Source: Achromobacter aegrifaciens (GTDB lineage Bacteria; Pseudomonadota; Gammaproteobacteria; Burkholderiales; Burkholderiaceae_B). Taken from it: DNA of 64,000 bases. The notes beneath the pieces were generated by a model, which searched no databases, was not told where the DNA came from, and worked only from the letters and a program-made list of their open reading frames with translations. Shown here piece by piece: positions 47,285 to 59,353 of the stretch; position 1 is the stretch's first letter; each line of letters starts with the position of its first letter. The stretch covers positions 587,412 to 651,411 of the forward strand of contig NZ_CADIJY010000003.1 in assembly GCF_902859735.1 (NCBI RefSeq). Direction: 5' to 3'. Made by a program: the position numbers and the translations under genes.

Positions 47285-48109
47285 ATGAAGATCCTGATTT
47301 CCACCGATATCGAAGGCGTCGCCGGCGTCTTTCATTCCGAACAAGTCCGCGCCGGCAACGGCGAATACGAGCGCGCCCGCGCCTGGATGACCGCCGAGGC
47401 CAACGCGGCCGTGCAAGGCGCGATCGCCGGCGGTGCCGAAGAGATCCTGGTCAACGATTCGCACGGCGGCTTTCGCAACCTGCTGCCTGACGGCCTGGAC
47501 GAGCGCGCCCGCCTGGTGCTGGGCAAGCCGCGCTACCTCGGCATGATGGGCGGCCTGGAAGAGGGCTGCGACGCCGTCTTCATGATCGGCTACCACTCGC
47601 GTTCGCAGGGCCGCGGCATCCTGGCCCACACCATCAACAGCTTCGCCTTCGCCCGCGTGCTCATCAACGGCATGGAGCTGGGCGAGGCCGGCCTGTACGG
47701 CGCGCTGGCGGGCGAGTTGGGCGTGCCCGTCATCCTGGGCACCGGCGACGATGCCTTCATCGCGGAGACCCGCGATACCTTCCCGGGCGCCGAATGGGTG
47801 CAGACCAAGGTGGCCCATGGGCAGGGCAGCGGCGTGACCCTGTCGCCGGCCGCGTCGCGCCGCGCGATCGCCGCCGCTGCGGAAACCGCCGTGCGCAATC
47901 TGAAGAAAGGCGCGGCAGTTCCTTTCCGCATTCCCGCCCCTATAGAATGCCGGTTGCAGACGCAGAGCTCGGCCCTGGCCGACCTGTTCTGCATGTGGCC
48001 CACGCTGGAACGCGTGGACGGCGTGACCTTGCGATTCACCACGGATAGCATGCAGTCCGCCGTCCGCACGCTGAACAGCCTGGCCGCCATGTCTTTCATG
48101 TTGCGCTAA
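47285..48109 (+). CDS. M55-family D-aminopeptidase (DppA type)
   Basis: A 274-residue zinc D-aminopeptidase like Bacillus DppA, which releases D-amino acids from short peptides. It opens MKILISTDIEGVAGV with the first metal ligands (Asp8, Glu10), has the ligand-bearing VNDSHGGFRNLLPD, FMIGYHSRSQ and AHTINSFAFARVLINGMELGEAGLYGALAGELGVPV. GAGG precedes the ATG 47285, which is 20 bases after the previous stop. The combination with DmpA suggests use of D-residue-containing peptides such as peptidoglycan fragments. Confidence 0.93.
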   Translation: MKILISTDIEGVAGVFHSEQVRAGNGEYERARAWMTAEANAAVQGAIAGGAEEILVNDSHGGFRNLLPDGLDERARLVLGKPRYLGMMGGLEEGCDAVFMIGYHSRSQGRGILAHTINSFAFARVLINGMELGEAGLYGALAGELGVPVILGTGDDAFIAETRDTFPGAEWVQTKVAHGQGSGVTLSPAASRRAIAAAAETAVRNLKKGAAVPFRIPAPIECRLQTQSSALADLFCMWPTLERVDGVTLRFTTDSMQSAVRTLNSLAAMSFMLR

Positions 48110-48123
48110 GGATCCCATCCCCC

Positions 48124-49914
48124 ATGTCTAGCACCGACGCCCGTATTGCCCAATTGCGGCAGGCCATGAGCCGCCGCGGCCTGTCCGCCTATGTCGTTCC
48201 GTCCTCGGACCCGCACCTGTCCGAATACCTGCCCGCGCGCTGGCAGGGACGGCGCTGGTTGTCCGGCTTCACGGGCTCGGTCGGCACGCTGGTGGTCACG
48301 GCCGATTTCGCCGGCCTGTGGGTGGACAGCCGCTACTGGGTGCAGGCCGAAGCTCAGTTGGCCGGCACCTGCGTGCAGTTGATGAAGATCGCGCTGGCCA
48401 CGACGCCGGGCCATGTGGACTGGCTGGCGGCCAATGTCAAGGCGGGCGAGGTCATCGGGGTGGACGGACAGGTGCTGGGCCTGGGCGCTTTCCGCGCCTT
48501 GTCGGCGGCCGCGGCCTCGGCCGGCGCGGCGCTTGAAATCCGCGAGGATCTGCTGGAAGACATCTGGCAGGAACGCGCCGGGCTGCCCGGCGCCGCCATC
48601 TATGAACATGTGGCGCCCGAAGCCTGCGTGACCCGCGCAGACAAGCTGGCGCAGGTGCGCGCCGCCATGCGCACGCATGGCGCCGACGTGCATTTCATCA
48701 GCACGCTGGACGACATTGCCTGGCTCTTCAACCTGCGCGGCGCGGACGTGGATTACAACCCGGTGTTCGTCGGCCACGCGCTGGTCGGACAGGACCATGC
48801 CACGCTGTTCGTGGCCGACGGCAAGATCGACGACGCCCTGCGTGCTGTGCTGGCGGCCGATGGCGTGGAAGTCGCCGCATATGCCCAGGCCGCCGATGCG
48901 CTGGCCTCGCTGGAACTCGATCAGAAGCTGCTGATTGATCCGGCCCGCGTGACCTGCGGCGTGTTCCATGCGATGGACCCGGCCGTGCCGCGCGTCGAGG
49001 CCATCAATCCGTCCACGCTGCTGAAATCCCGCAAGACCGATGCCGAGCTGGCGAACGTACGTCTTGCCATGGCGCAGGACGGCGCCGCGCTCTGCGAGTT
49101 CTTCGCCTGGTTCGAAGGCGCGCTGGGCAATGAAACCATCACCGAACTGACCATCGACGAGCAGATCACCGCTGCGCGCGCGCGCCGGCCGGCCTATGTC
49201 TGCCCCAGCTTCGCCACCATCGCCGGCTTCAACGCCAACGGCGCGATGCCGCACTACCGCGCAACCCAGGAATCGCACGCCACCATCGAAGGCGACGGCC
49301 TGCTGCTGATCGACTCGGGCGGCCAATACCTGGGCGGCACGACCGACATCACCCGCGTGGTCGCGGTGGGCTCGCCCAGCGCCGACCAGAAGGTGGATTT
49401 CACGCTGGTGCTCAAGGGCATGATCGCGCTGTCGCGCGCCTCGTTCCCGCGCGGCACGCCTTCGCCCATGCTGGACGCCATTGCGCGCGCCCCTATCTGG
49501 GAAGGCGGCGCGGAATACGGCCATGGCACGGGCCACGGCGTGGGTTACTTCCTGAACGTGCATGAGGGCCCGCAGGTCATTTCCTACCGCGCCGTGCCGG
49601 GTCCGTACACGGCGATGGAGCCAGGCATGATCACCTCCAACGAGCCGGGCATCTACCGCCCGGGCCGCTGGGGCGTGCGCATCGAGAACCTGGTCGCCAA
49701 CCGCGCCTGGCTGACCTCGGAACTCGGCGAATTCCTGTGCTTCGAAACGCTGACGCTGTGCCCGATCGACACGCGCTGCATCGAGCCGTCGCTGATGCGC
49801 GCCGACGAAATCGCCTGGCTCAACGACTATCACAAGACGGTGTACGAACGCCTGTCGCCGCTGGTCGAAGGCGAGGCGCTGGCCTGGCTGGAGCGCCGCA
49901 CCGCCGCGATCTGA
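48124..49914 (+). CDS. M24B Xaa-Pro aminopeptidase (long form)
   Basis: A 596-residue aminopeptidase P of the long, three-domain type. Two creatinase-like N-terminal domains (about 1-145 and 165-310) precede the pita-bread catalytic domain with DSGGQYLGGTTDITR (metal Asp pair), GHGTGHGVGYFLNVHEGP (metal His and proton-relay His) and MITSNEPGIYRPG (metal Glu). It removes the first residue ahead of proline. It starts 14 bases after the M55 gene with AAGGA ahead, and ends the peptide-use cluster, closed by a strong terminator. Confidence 0.95.
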   Translation: MSSTDARIAQLRQAMSRRGLSAYVVPSSDPHLSEYLPARWQGRRWLSGFTGSVGTLVVTADFAGLWVDSRYWVQAEAQLAGTCVQLMKIALATTPGHVDWLAANVKAGEVIGVDGQVLGLGAFRALSAAAASAGAALEIREDLLEDIWQERAGLPGAAIYEHVAPEACVTRADKLAQVRAAMRTHGADVHFISTLDDIAWLFNLRGADVDYNPVFVGHALVGQDHATLFVADGKIDDALRAVLAADGVEVAAYAQAADALASLELDQKLLIDPARVTCGVFHAMDPAVPRVEAINPSTLLKSRKTDAELANVRLAMAQDGAALCEFFAWFEGALGNETITELTIDEQITAARARRPAYVCPSFATIAGFNANGAMPHYRATQESHATIEGDGLLLIDSGGQYLGGTTDITRVVAVGSPSADQKVDFTLVLKGMIALSRASFPRGTPSPMLDAIARAPIWEGGAEYGHGTGHGVGYFLNVHEGPQVISYRAVPGPYTAMEPGMITSNEPGIYRPGRWGVRIENLVANRAWLTSELGEFLCFETLTLCPIDTRCIEPSLMRADEIAWLNDYHKTVYERLSPLVEGEALAWLERRTAAI

Positions 49915-49935
49915 ACCGCTGCGTGAGTGCATGAA

Positions 49936-49968
49936 AAAAGGCCGCGGGCGCAATGCCCGCGGCCTTTT
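49936..49968. terminator. bidirectional terminator after the peptide-use cluster
   Basis: A perfect 14-bp stem, AAAAGGCCGCGGGC (49936-49949) with its complement at 49955-49968, over 5 bases. A/T ends on both sides also serve the converging membrane-protein gene, whose stop is 18 bases away. Confidence 0.92.
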
Positions 49969-49986
49969 GCTTCGCGCGGAGTCGGG

Positions 49987-50988
49987 TCAGCTTGCCGGCG
50001 TGGCCGTCTTGGCGCGGGGATACAGTGCGAGCCTGCCGATCAGGCAGCCCAAGGCCAGCAGCGCGCCATAGGCCAGCAGCGTCAGGCCGGCGGCCGCATG
50101 GGACTCCGCCGCGCGCATCAGTTGTCCCCAGGTCATCGCCCGGACGGCCAGGAATCCCAAACCTATGCCCAGCGCCTGCGCCAGCCAGAAGGCGATGGTG
50201 CCGTGGGCGACGGCCCGTCCGAACCGGGCCGCGCCGATCGGGCGCGGCAGGATGTTCAGGCAGACCAGGGTGCATAGCCCCAGCAGGGCCGCAGGCAGGA
50301 CCAGGTAGCCCAGCGCGTACGCCGTCCAGCCAGCGCCCTGAGCCTGCATCTGCAGGAAACCGCCCAACCAGATCGAAACAGTCAGTTGCCAGACCAGCAC
50401 GGTCAGCGCGGTAGTCCAGGCGGCATGGCGCCGTTCATAGGCGGGACCGCCAGCCGGGCCCGCAGGCTGCACGGTCCAGGCGGCAATGCGCACGATGACG
50501 CAGATGCCGATGATCTCAAGCACGATGGTCACGAGCTTGGTGATGATGTTCAGGGCCAGAAACTGCCCGATCATGCCGAAGCCGAGCCGTTCCTGCAGCA
50601 CGTCGCGGTGGTCCATGACGAAGCGCATCAGCGTGTTCTGCAGGAAGGCGATGCCTGCCGCCACGGCCAGGGTGTAAAGCAGAAACAGCGCGATGAAGGT
50701 GCCGAACAGCTTGCGGGGCTCGGTCACCGCCTGGGTGTCATGGCGCGCCAGCCAGCCTCGCATGGCTCCCCAGGCGGTCAATCCGGCGATCACCGCGCCC
50801 GCGACGATATGGACCAGCAGCGGCGCCAGGAACTGCGGCTGGGTGTACATCTCCTGCATTTGCTCGAACTGGGGCAGGGCCAGCAGGCTGTACGACTGGA
50901 CCAGCGCCGAGTAAGCAAGCCGCAGGAAAACTGCGGTCAACGCAAGGCGCCAGGCGAGCGAGTAGGAGGATCGGGCGGGATCGGTCAT
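49987..50988 (-). CDS. polytopic membrane protein of unknown function
   Basis: I do not recognise the family. The 333-residue product has about eight hydrophobic segments, roughly at residues 15-35, 55-80, 95-125, 140-170, 190-215, 225-250, 265-285 and 295-320, with short loops; a soluble stretch near 165-185 has TVQPAGPAGGPAYERR. No signal peptide or enzyme motif is seen. The start at 50988 (MTDPARSSYS) is chosen because the longer frame upstream reads as an AT-rich leader. It is transcribed alone, converging with the peptide-use cluster and divergent from pyrG over 220 bases. Confidence 0.75.
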   Translation of the reverse strand: MTDPARSSYSLAWRLALTAVFLRLAYSALVQSYSLLALPQFEQMQEMYTQPQFLAPLLVHIVAGAVIAGLTAWGAMRGWLARHDTQAVTEPRKLFGTFIALFLLYTLAVAAGIAFLQNTLMRFVMDHRDVLQERLGFGMIGQFLALNIITKLVTIVLEIIGICVIVRIAAWTVQPAGPAGGPAYERRHAAWTTALTVLVWQLTVSIWLGGFLQMQAQGAGWTAYALGYLVLPAALLGLCTLVCLNILPRPIGAARFGRAVAHGTIAFWLAQALGIGLGFLAVRAMTWGQLMRAAESHAAAGLTLLAYGALLALGCLIGRLALYPRAKTATPAS

Positions 50989-51163
50989 CGGCGGAAGCGG
51001 GAGTGTTGAGAAAAAACAGCAAGCAAAAAAATAGGGATCGAACATAGCACGGCGCTGCGCCGCGCCACACAAGGCGATTCCCCTTTCGGCGATTCGAGTG
51101 CTGCCAAATGTTACGCCCCGGAGCTAGGGGAAAACCCAAATAAGCTCCGCCTCCCGGCTATAA

Positions 51164-52860
<1,697 letters not shown>

Positions 52861-52861
<1 letters not shown>

Positions 52862-53055
52862 TGCGCGTCTGCGGTCTGGAGTTCCGTAAGCGGATCTTCG
52901 GGACCGCGGGCCGCCGCCTCAGCGCCGCCCTATACGGCGGCGCTTCTTTCGGATACAACCAATTAGCATCGGATATGCGTCGCCCGGCCGCCTTGCGCGA
53001 CACTGGCGGCGTCGCCGTATCCGGCGTCAGACCGAAACCAACGCAACTGCTCTGA
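52861..53055 (+). pseudogene. kdsA: kdsA remnant (internally deleted 3-deoxy-8-phosphooctulonate synthase gene)
   Basis: A 64-codon frame starts on the pyrG stop (TAATG) exactly where kdsA begins in Burkholderia. Its first residues MRVCGLEF resemble the KdsA opening MKLCDFEV/MKLCGFEV. Residues 29-40, SFGYNQLASDMR, match the internal KdsA motif SFGYNNLVSDMR, and RPAALRDTGG-VAV continues the match to KdsA SLAIMRET-APVV. About 190 codons between these blocks and 70 at the end are missing, and all catalytic lysine and metal sites are lost, so no synthase activity is possible. The stop is 10 bases before the DUF1330 gene. The frame is still open, so a short peptide could be made. The family match is from memory of KdsA sequences. 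Confidence 0.72.
52921..52949 (+). terminator. stem-loop within the kdsA remnant, probable pyrG terminator
   Basis: AGCGCCGCC (52921-52929) pairs with GGCGGCGCT (52936-52944) over 6 bases, then TCTTTC. It falls just ahead of the SFGYN block, i.e. at the presumed deletion junction. Confidence 0.6.
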
Positions 53056-53064
53056 AGGAATCCC

Positions 53065-54640
<1,576 letters not shown>

Positions 54641-54648
54641 TGAGAAGC

Positions 54649-54676
54649 GCGGCCCCAGGCGCAATCCCGGGGCCGC
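54649..54676 (+). other. stem-loop between eno and ftsB
   Basis: GCGGCCCC (54649-54656) pairs with GGGGCCGC (54669-54676) over 12 bases, with no T-run. It may stabilise the abundant eno mRNA while allowing read-through into ftsB. Confidence 0.5.
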
Positions 54677-54708
54677 ATCCACGCCACGACTGCTGAGGGT
54701 TCCCGCGT

Positions 54709-55122
54709 ATGCGCCTGTTGTTCCTGGTGCTGTTCGTGCTGCTAGGCCTGATCCAATACCCGCTGTGGCTGGGTAAGGGCGGGTGGTTCAAGGTCTGGGA
54801 TCTGCAACGCCAGGTGGCGGAGCAACGCGAGACCAACGAAGGCCTGCGCGCGCGCAATGCCGCATTGGAAGCGGAAGTGCGCGACCTCGAAGGCGGCTCC
54901 GGCGCCATCGAGGAACGCGCCCGCGGCGAACTGGGCATGATGCGCGACGGCGAGGTGTTCGTGCACATCCTGCCGCAGAACACCCCGGCCCCGGCTGGCG
55001 GCGCCTCTTTGGCTGCCGACGCCGCGGCCAAGCCGGCCACCCCCGCGCGCGCCAGCGCGCCGGCGGCCCGCCCTGCGGCTACGCCTCCCAAGCCCGCCAA
55101 TCAGGCCAACGCCCGGCACTGA
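54709..55122 (+). CDS. ftsB: cell division protein FtsB
   Basis: A 137-residue bitopic membrane protein of the divisome FtsQLB complex. [63 protein letters not shown] shows the single membrane span followed by a periplasmic coiled coil, then [23 protein letters not shown], the FtsB box. The Ala/Pro-rich tail of about 40 residues is longer than in E. coli FtsB (103 residues). The eno-ftsB neighbourhood is standard in betaproteobacteria. Confidence 0.94.
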   Translation: MRLLFLVLFVLLGLIQYPLWLGKGGWFKVWDLQRQVAEQRETNEGLRARNAALEAEVRDLEGGSGAIEERARGELGMMRDGEVFVHILPQNTPAPAGGASLAADAAAKPATPARASAPAARPAATPPKPANQANARH

Positions 55123-55158
55123 GCGCCGGCTGCCGTTCCTGTTCATTCCCCGTTCCGT

Positions 55159-55917
55159 TCAACCGCAGCGCACGCTGCGGCACTCTCCGTACACGATGCC
55201 GGCGGGTTGCGGCGTCCTGCGCGCCCAATCCACCGGGTGCGAATGCATCTCCGTTTCCAGTTCCATGCGCAGGGGCAACAGGCCCCGGGTCTGCGCGTTT
55301 CCGGCAAAGCTGCCGCGATCGGAGCCCAGCGCGGCCAGCAGCGCCCGCAAGGGCGGCAGCAACGGCTTGTGCAGATAGGTCAGCCGCAGCTTCAAGGTGT
55401 TGGCCTGAAATATGGTCTGGCCGCCCGGCTGCGGCGGCCGGCGCGCATGCTGCAGGTCCTGGTAGCCGTTGTCGATGGCGCGCAGGCCTGACGCGGCGGG
55501 CACCTTGAGATCCGGGCGGGCGTGTTCGCGGAACGATTGCTCGTCGGGCAGCAGGACTTCGATGCGCCAGGGGTGGGTACCCGAAATGGCGGCCAGCTCG
55601 GCTTGCTCGTCTTCCTGGCGGCGGCGTGCGCCGGCCTGGCCCTGCGCATCGGCGTACCGCGGCAGCAGGGCCTGCAGAAAGGCCATGCGCATGCGCGCTG
55701 GATCGCCGTGCCCGGTGGCGCCGGCGCGTCCCGCCTCCATCAGCGCCAGATAGGCCATCTGGCGCACGCCCTGCCAGCGGGCCGTTTCGATCGCCAGCAG
55801 GCCCAGCAGCAGCACCACGGCGCCCGCCACCGCGAATTCGATGGCGGCGGCGCCGCGTTGCCGGCAGGAGGGAGCATGAAAAAAGGCGGTCATGGCTGCG
55901 CAGTCTGGCGCAGGCAT
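55159..55917 (-). CDS. TadE-like pilus-assembly/prepilin-like protein
   Basis: A 252-residue protein with a TadE-type N-terminus: CRQRGAAAIEFAVAGAVVLLLGLLAIETARW, a short positive leader, Gly-Ala before Glu+5-like residue and one hydrophobic helix, followed by a periplasmic domain of about 200 residues. No other tad/flp pilus genes adjoin it, so it may be a minor or orphan member. An alternative start at 55893 removes eight residues; neither has a strong ribosome site. It converges with ftsB across 36 bases. Confidence 0.78.
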   Translation of the reverse strand: MPAPDCAAMTAFFHAPSCRQRGAAAIEFAVAGAVVLLLGLLAIETARWQGVRQMAYLALMEAGRAGATGHGDPARMRMAFLQALLPRYADAQGQAGARRRQEDEQAELAAISGTHPWRIEVLLPDEQSFREHARPDLKVPAASGLRAIDNGYQDLQHARRPPQPGGQTIFQANTLKLRLTYLHKPLLPPLRALLAALGSDRGSFAGNAQTRGLLPLRMELETEMHSHPVDWARRTPQPAGIVYGECRSVRCG

Positions 55918-55984
55918 GGCCGCCTGTCGATGAGGATAAGCCGGCGTGATCGAAACGTCCCGGCGGCCAGGCCGCCGGTGTGGA

Positions 55985-56914
55985 TCAGTGCACCGTGGGA
56001 GGTTCGTCCGCGGCCGGAGCTGCGCCGGACGAGAACAAGGTGGCGCAGTCGACGGAGTCGAACTTATACGGTTTGCCGCAGAAGTCGCAGGCCACGTCGA
56101 CCTGGCCGCGTTCGGCCAGGATGCTGTTGATCTCTTCCTGGCCCAGCGTGCGCAGCATGCTGGCCACGCGTTCGCGGGTGCAGGGGCAGTGCCAGCGCAC
56201 CGCCAGCGGATCGAACGCCACCAGGGTTTCTTCCCAGAACAGGCGATGGATCAGCGTGTCGATGTCGGTGGCCAGCAGTTCATCGCGCTTGATGGTGCCG
56301 GCCAGGGCGCAGGCGCGGTCCCAGGTTTCGGCGGCGTTCTGCTCGGTAAGAGCGGGCGCGTCCGAGCCGCCGTGGTAGGGCAGGCGCTGGATCAGCATGC
56401 CCGTGGCATGGTCGGCGTCGGCCGCCAGCCACAGCCGGGTATCCAGCTGTTCGGAGGCTTTCATGTAGTGCTGCAGGGCTTCGGCCACGGTGTCGCCCTG
56501 CAGGGGCACGATGCCCTGATAGGCCTGCTGGCCCGGCAGCTTGCGCTGCGGATCCAGCACCACGATGAAACGGCCGTTGCCGCCCGGGTTCAGCAGGCTT
56601 TGCATGTTGCCGTCGCTGGGCACGTCGTGGCCTTCGCGCATCTTGACGGTGGCGCGCAGGCTCAGGTCGTTGCGGCATTCCACCACCAGCAGCGCAATGG
56701 GGCCGTCGCCCTGGATCTGCAGCACCAGCGAGCCGTCGAACTTGATGTTGGCGGCCAGCAGCGTGGACGCCGCCACCAGTTCGCCCAGCAGGTGGGTGAT
56801 GGCGGGAGGGTAGTCGTGATTGGCCTGCACGGCCTTCCAGGTCGCGTCCAGGCGCACGGCCTGGATGCGGACGCTGCGGTCTTCGGTAAGGTATTTCTTG
56901 AGCTGATCGGTCAT
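55985..56914 (-). CDS. hslO: redox-regulated chaperone Hsp33
   Basis: A 309-residue chaperone activated by oxidative unfolding. The zinc-binding redox switch is complete: Cys243 and Cys245 (WHCPC) with Cys276 and Cys279 (CDFCGKPYKFD). SLVLQIQGDGPIALLVVEC and GRFIVVLDPQRKLPGQQAYQGIVPL are family marks of the N-terminal domain. Length is slightly above E. coli Hsp33 (292). It is probably transcribed with the carbonic anhydrase gene upstream. Confidence 0.96.
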   Translation of the reverse strand: MTDQLKKYLTEDRSVRIQAVRLDATWKAVQANHDYPPAITHLLGELVAASTLLAANIKFDGSLVLQIQGDGPIALLVVECRNDLSLRATVKMREGHDVPSDGNMQSLLNPGGNGRFIVVLDPQRKLPGQQAYQGIVPLQGDTVAEALQHYMKASEQLDTRLWLAADADHATGMLIQRLPYHGGSDAPALTEQNAAETWDRACALAGTIKRDELLATDIDTLIHRLFWEETLVAFDPLAVRWHCPCTRERVASMLRTLGQEEINSILAERGQVDVACDFCGKPYKFDSVDCATLFSSGAAPAADEPPTVH

Positions 56915-56987
56915 GGAGGAATGTTAGCCGATCAGGCCCGTCTATTCCCCCTGCCGCCAGCAGGGTCGAAGCGCCGCCCCGGGGCGC

Positions 56988-57509
56988 TCAGCCGATCCGT
57001 TTCAGCGCGGTCTTGTAGTGTTGGCCGCGCGCCACGTAATGGGCGGTGTTCTTGTGCAGATTGGCGATTTCCTCGTCCGAGAGCTCGCGGACGATCTTGC
57101 CGATGCCGATGACCAGGGAGTTGTCGGGAATGATGCGGTCTTCCGGAATGATGGCGCCGGCGCCGATCAGGCAGTTGCGGCCGATGACGGCATTGTTCAG
57201 CACGATGGCCTGCATGCCCACGAGGGCGCCTTCATGGATGCTACAGCCGTGCAGCATGGCCTGATGGCCTACCGTGACGTTGGGGCCGATGGTCATGGGA
57301 CAGCCGTCGTCCACGTGCAGCACGCTGCCTTCCTGGATATTGGTGCCGCTCTTGATCAGGATGGCGTCGTTGTCGCCGCGGATCGACACGTTGGACCAGA
57401 TGCTGACGCCTGCCTCCAGCGTTACGTTGCCGATGATGTCGGCGCTGTCGGCCACATAGGCCGCCGGGTCGATGCGGGGAATCAGGTCGTCGAGCTGGTA
57501 AATGGGCAT
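56988..57509 (-). CDS. gamma carbonic anhydrase-like protein (YrdA type)
   Basis: A 173-residue left-handed beta-helix protein of hexapeptide repeats. The three metal-binding histidines are His65 (SVLHVDDG), His82 and His87 (VGHQAMLHGC). Further repeats (VRGDND-like SIRGDNDAILIKSGTNIQEGSV; NAVIGRNCLIGAGAIIPE) and the C-terminal helix REL...NTAHYVARGQHYK are as in YrdA. Many such proteins have weak or no measured carbonic anhydrase activity. The start is 22 bases after the stop of the upstream acyl-CoA synthetase. Confidence 0.93.
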   Translation of the reverse strand: MPIYQLDDLIPRIDPAAYVADSADIIGNVTLEAGVSIWSNVSIRGDNDAILIKSGTNIQEGSVLHVDDGCPMTIGPNVTVGHQAMLHGCSIHEGALVGMQAIVLNNAVIGRNCLIGAGAIIPEDRIIPDNSLVIGIGKIVRELSDEEIANLHKNTAHYVARGQHYKTALKRIG

Positions 57510-57531
57510 GCCTAGGTCTCCGGTTGCGGCG

Positions 57532-59226
57532 TCACGCCTTGGGGGCGTGCGGCGCGTCTGTAATGGCTGCGGTCATCCGCGAGCGCTCTTCTTCGCGCAG
57601 GCGCAGGATGCGGCGCTGGATTTTACCGGTGGTGGTCATGGGCAGCTCGTCGACGAATTCGATCTCCTTTGGGTACTCATACGGGGCCAGGCGCTCGCGC
57701 ACATGTTCCTGCAGGTTCTCGATGATGTCGTTGCGGTCGCGCTGCGCGAACTCCGGCGTCAGCACCACGTAGGCCTTGACCAGGGCGCCGCGCTCGGCGT
57801 CCGGCTTGGGCACGACGGCGGCGTTGGCCACGGCCGGATGCCCGATCAGGCAGCTTTCGATTTCGCCCGGCCCGATGCGGTAGCCGGCGGACTTGAATAC
57901 GTCGTCGGCGCGGCCTGCGTACCAGAGGTAGCCGTCGGCGTCGATCTTGGCCAGGTCGCCAGTCAGGCACCAGTCGCCCTTGAACTTGGCCTGGGTGGCG
58001 GTTTCATTGCGCCAGTAGCCCAGGAACATCACGGGATCCGGGTAGCCATGGATGTCGAGCCGGTTGACGGCGATCTCGCCGGTGGCGCCGGGCGCGACCG
58101 GCTTGCCGTCCTCGTCCAGCACCGCGACGTTATGGCCCGGGTAGGGGCGGCCCATGCTGCCTGGTTTGGCGGGCCAGCGCTTCTGGCTGTTGCCCACCAC
58201 GTAGTTCATTTCCGTCTGGCCGAACATTTCGTTGGGCGTTACGCCCAGCGCCGATTGGCACCATTCGAAGACGGTCTCGCCCACGCTTTCGCCGGCGCTC
58301 ATGATGGAACGCAGGGCCAGCTGGTAGCGGCCGCGCGGCTCCGGCACCGCTTTCATCATCATCTTGAGCGCGGTGGGGAAGAGGAAGGTGTTGGTGACCT
58401 GGTAGCGTTCCAGGAGCTCGAATGCGCGCTCGACCGAGAAGCGGCCGCGCGTGCCGACGATGGGGTGGCCGAAGTACAGGGTGGGCAGAAGGGCGTCCAT
58501 CATGCCGCCGGTCCAGGCCCAGTCGGCCGGCGACCAGAACACGTCGGCGGGCTTGGGGAACCAGTCCTGCGAGGCCACGAAGCCCGGCAGGTTGCCGATC
58601 AGCACGCTGTGCGGCAGCAGCGCGCCCTTGGGGGCGCCGGTGGTGCCGGAGGTATAGAGCAGGATGGCCGGGTCCGAGGAACGGGTCTGGACCATCTTGA
58701 ATTCGCTGGGTTGGCGCGCCAGCAGGCTGCGCCAGGGCAATACGCGTTCGTCGGCGAAGCCGATGCCAATGATCTGCTGCAGGTTGGGACAGTTGTCGCT
58801 TACGGCCAGCAGGTTGGCGCTGGAGGCGTAATCCACGATCGCGACCCGGGTTTCGGAGTCGCGCAGGCGGCTTTCCAGGGCCTCGGGGCCGAACAGGGCG
58901 GACAGCGGCAGCACTACCGCGCCGACGCTGTAGATGGCCATATGGGCCACCACAGTCTCGGGCCGTTGCCCCAGCACCACACCCACGCGGTCGCCGCGCC
59001 CAACGCCCATTTTCACCAGGCCGTTGGCCAGCTGATTGGCCGCTTCCGCCAGGCGAGCATAGGTCCAGACCTCGCGGTTGCCAGATTCATCTTCGTAGTA
59101 GATGGCAATGCGCCGCGCATCCGGACTGCTGGATGCCCAGCGGTGGCAGCACGCTTCCGCGATGTTGAACTGGGTGGGTACCAGCCAGCGGAATGTTTGG
59201 TAGAGCGCCTGATATTGGTCGTTCAT
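57532..59226 (-). CDS. medium-chain-type acyl-CoA synthetase
   Basis: A 564-residue AMP-forming ligase of the MACS/benzoate-like branch. LLYTSGTTGAPKGALLPH is the phosphate loop, NEMFGQTEMNYVVGN the adenine motif, GDWCLTGDLAKIDADGYLWYAGRADDVFKSAGYRIGPGEIES the hinge, and PMTTTGKIQRRILR holds the catalytic lysine. It differs from PrpE and Acs in length and motif detail, so a medium-chain, branched or aromatic acid is more likely, but the substrate cannot be read from sequence. It heads a minus-strand unit with the carbonic anhydrase-like and hslO genes. Confidence 0.93.
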   Translation of the reverse strand: MNDQYQALYQTFRWLVPTQFNIAEACCHRWASSSPDARRIAIYYEDESGNREVWTYARLAEAANQLANGLVKMGVGRGDRVGVVLGQRPETVVAHMAIYSVGAVVLPLSALFGPEALESRLRDSETRVAIVDYASSANLLAVSDNCPNLQQIIGIGFADERVLPWRSLLARQPSEFKMVQTRSSDPAILLYTSGTTGAPKGALLPHSVLIGNLPGFVASQDWFPKPADVFWSPADWAWTGGMMDALLPTLYFGHPIVGTRGRFSVERAFELLERYQVTNTFLFPTALKMMMKAVPEPRGRYQLALRSIMSAGESVGETVFEWCQSALGVTPNEMFGQTEMNYVVGNSQKRWPAKPGSMGRPYPGHNVAVLDEDGKPVAPGATGEIAVNRLDIHGYPDPVMFLGYWRNETATQAKFKGDWCLTGDLAKIDADGYLWYAGRADDVFKSAGYRIGPGEIESCLIGHPAVANAAVVPKPDAERGALVKAYVVLTPEFAQRDRNDIIENLQEHVRERLAPYEYPKEIEFVDELPMTTTGKIQRRILRLREEERSRMTAAITDAPHAPKA

Positions 59227-59353
59227 GGCCCTATGTTGTGAGCATGTTGCAGCGTGAACGGGTCAAGTTGGCCCGTTGCCCCAGATGCAAGCATGACCTA
59301 GAGGGCCGTGAACTGCAACATCCCCGTTGCGTAACGGGGACGCATACGGGTTA

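Noticed and set aside
49987-51072. Start at 51072 for the unknown membrane protein
   Set aside because: The extra 28 residues (MCGAAQRRAMFDPYFF and so on) come from the AT-rich pyrG divergent region and do not look like the rest of the protein.
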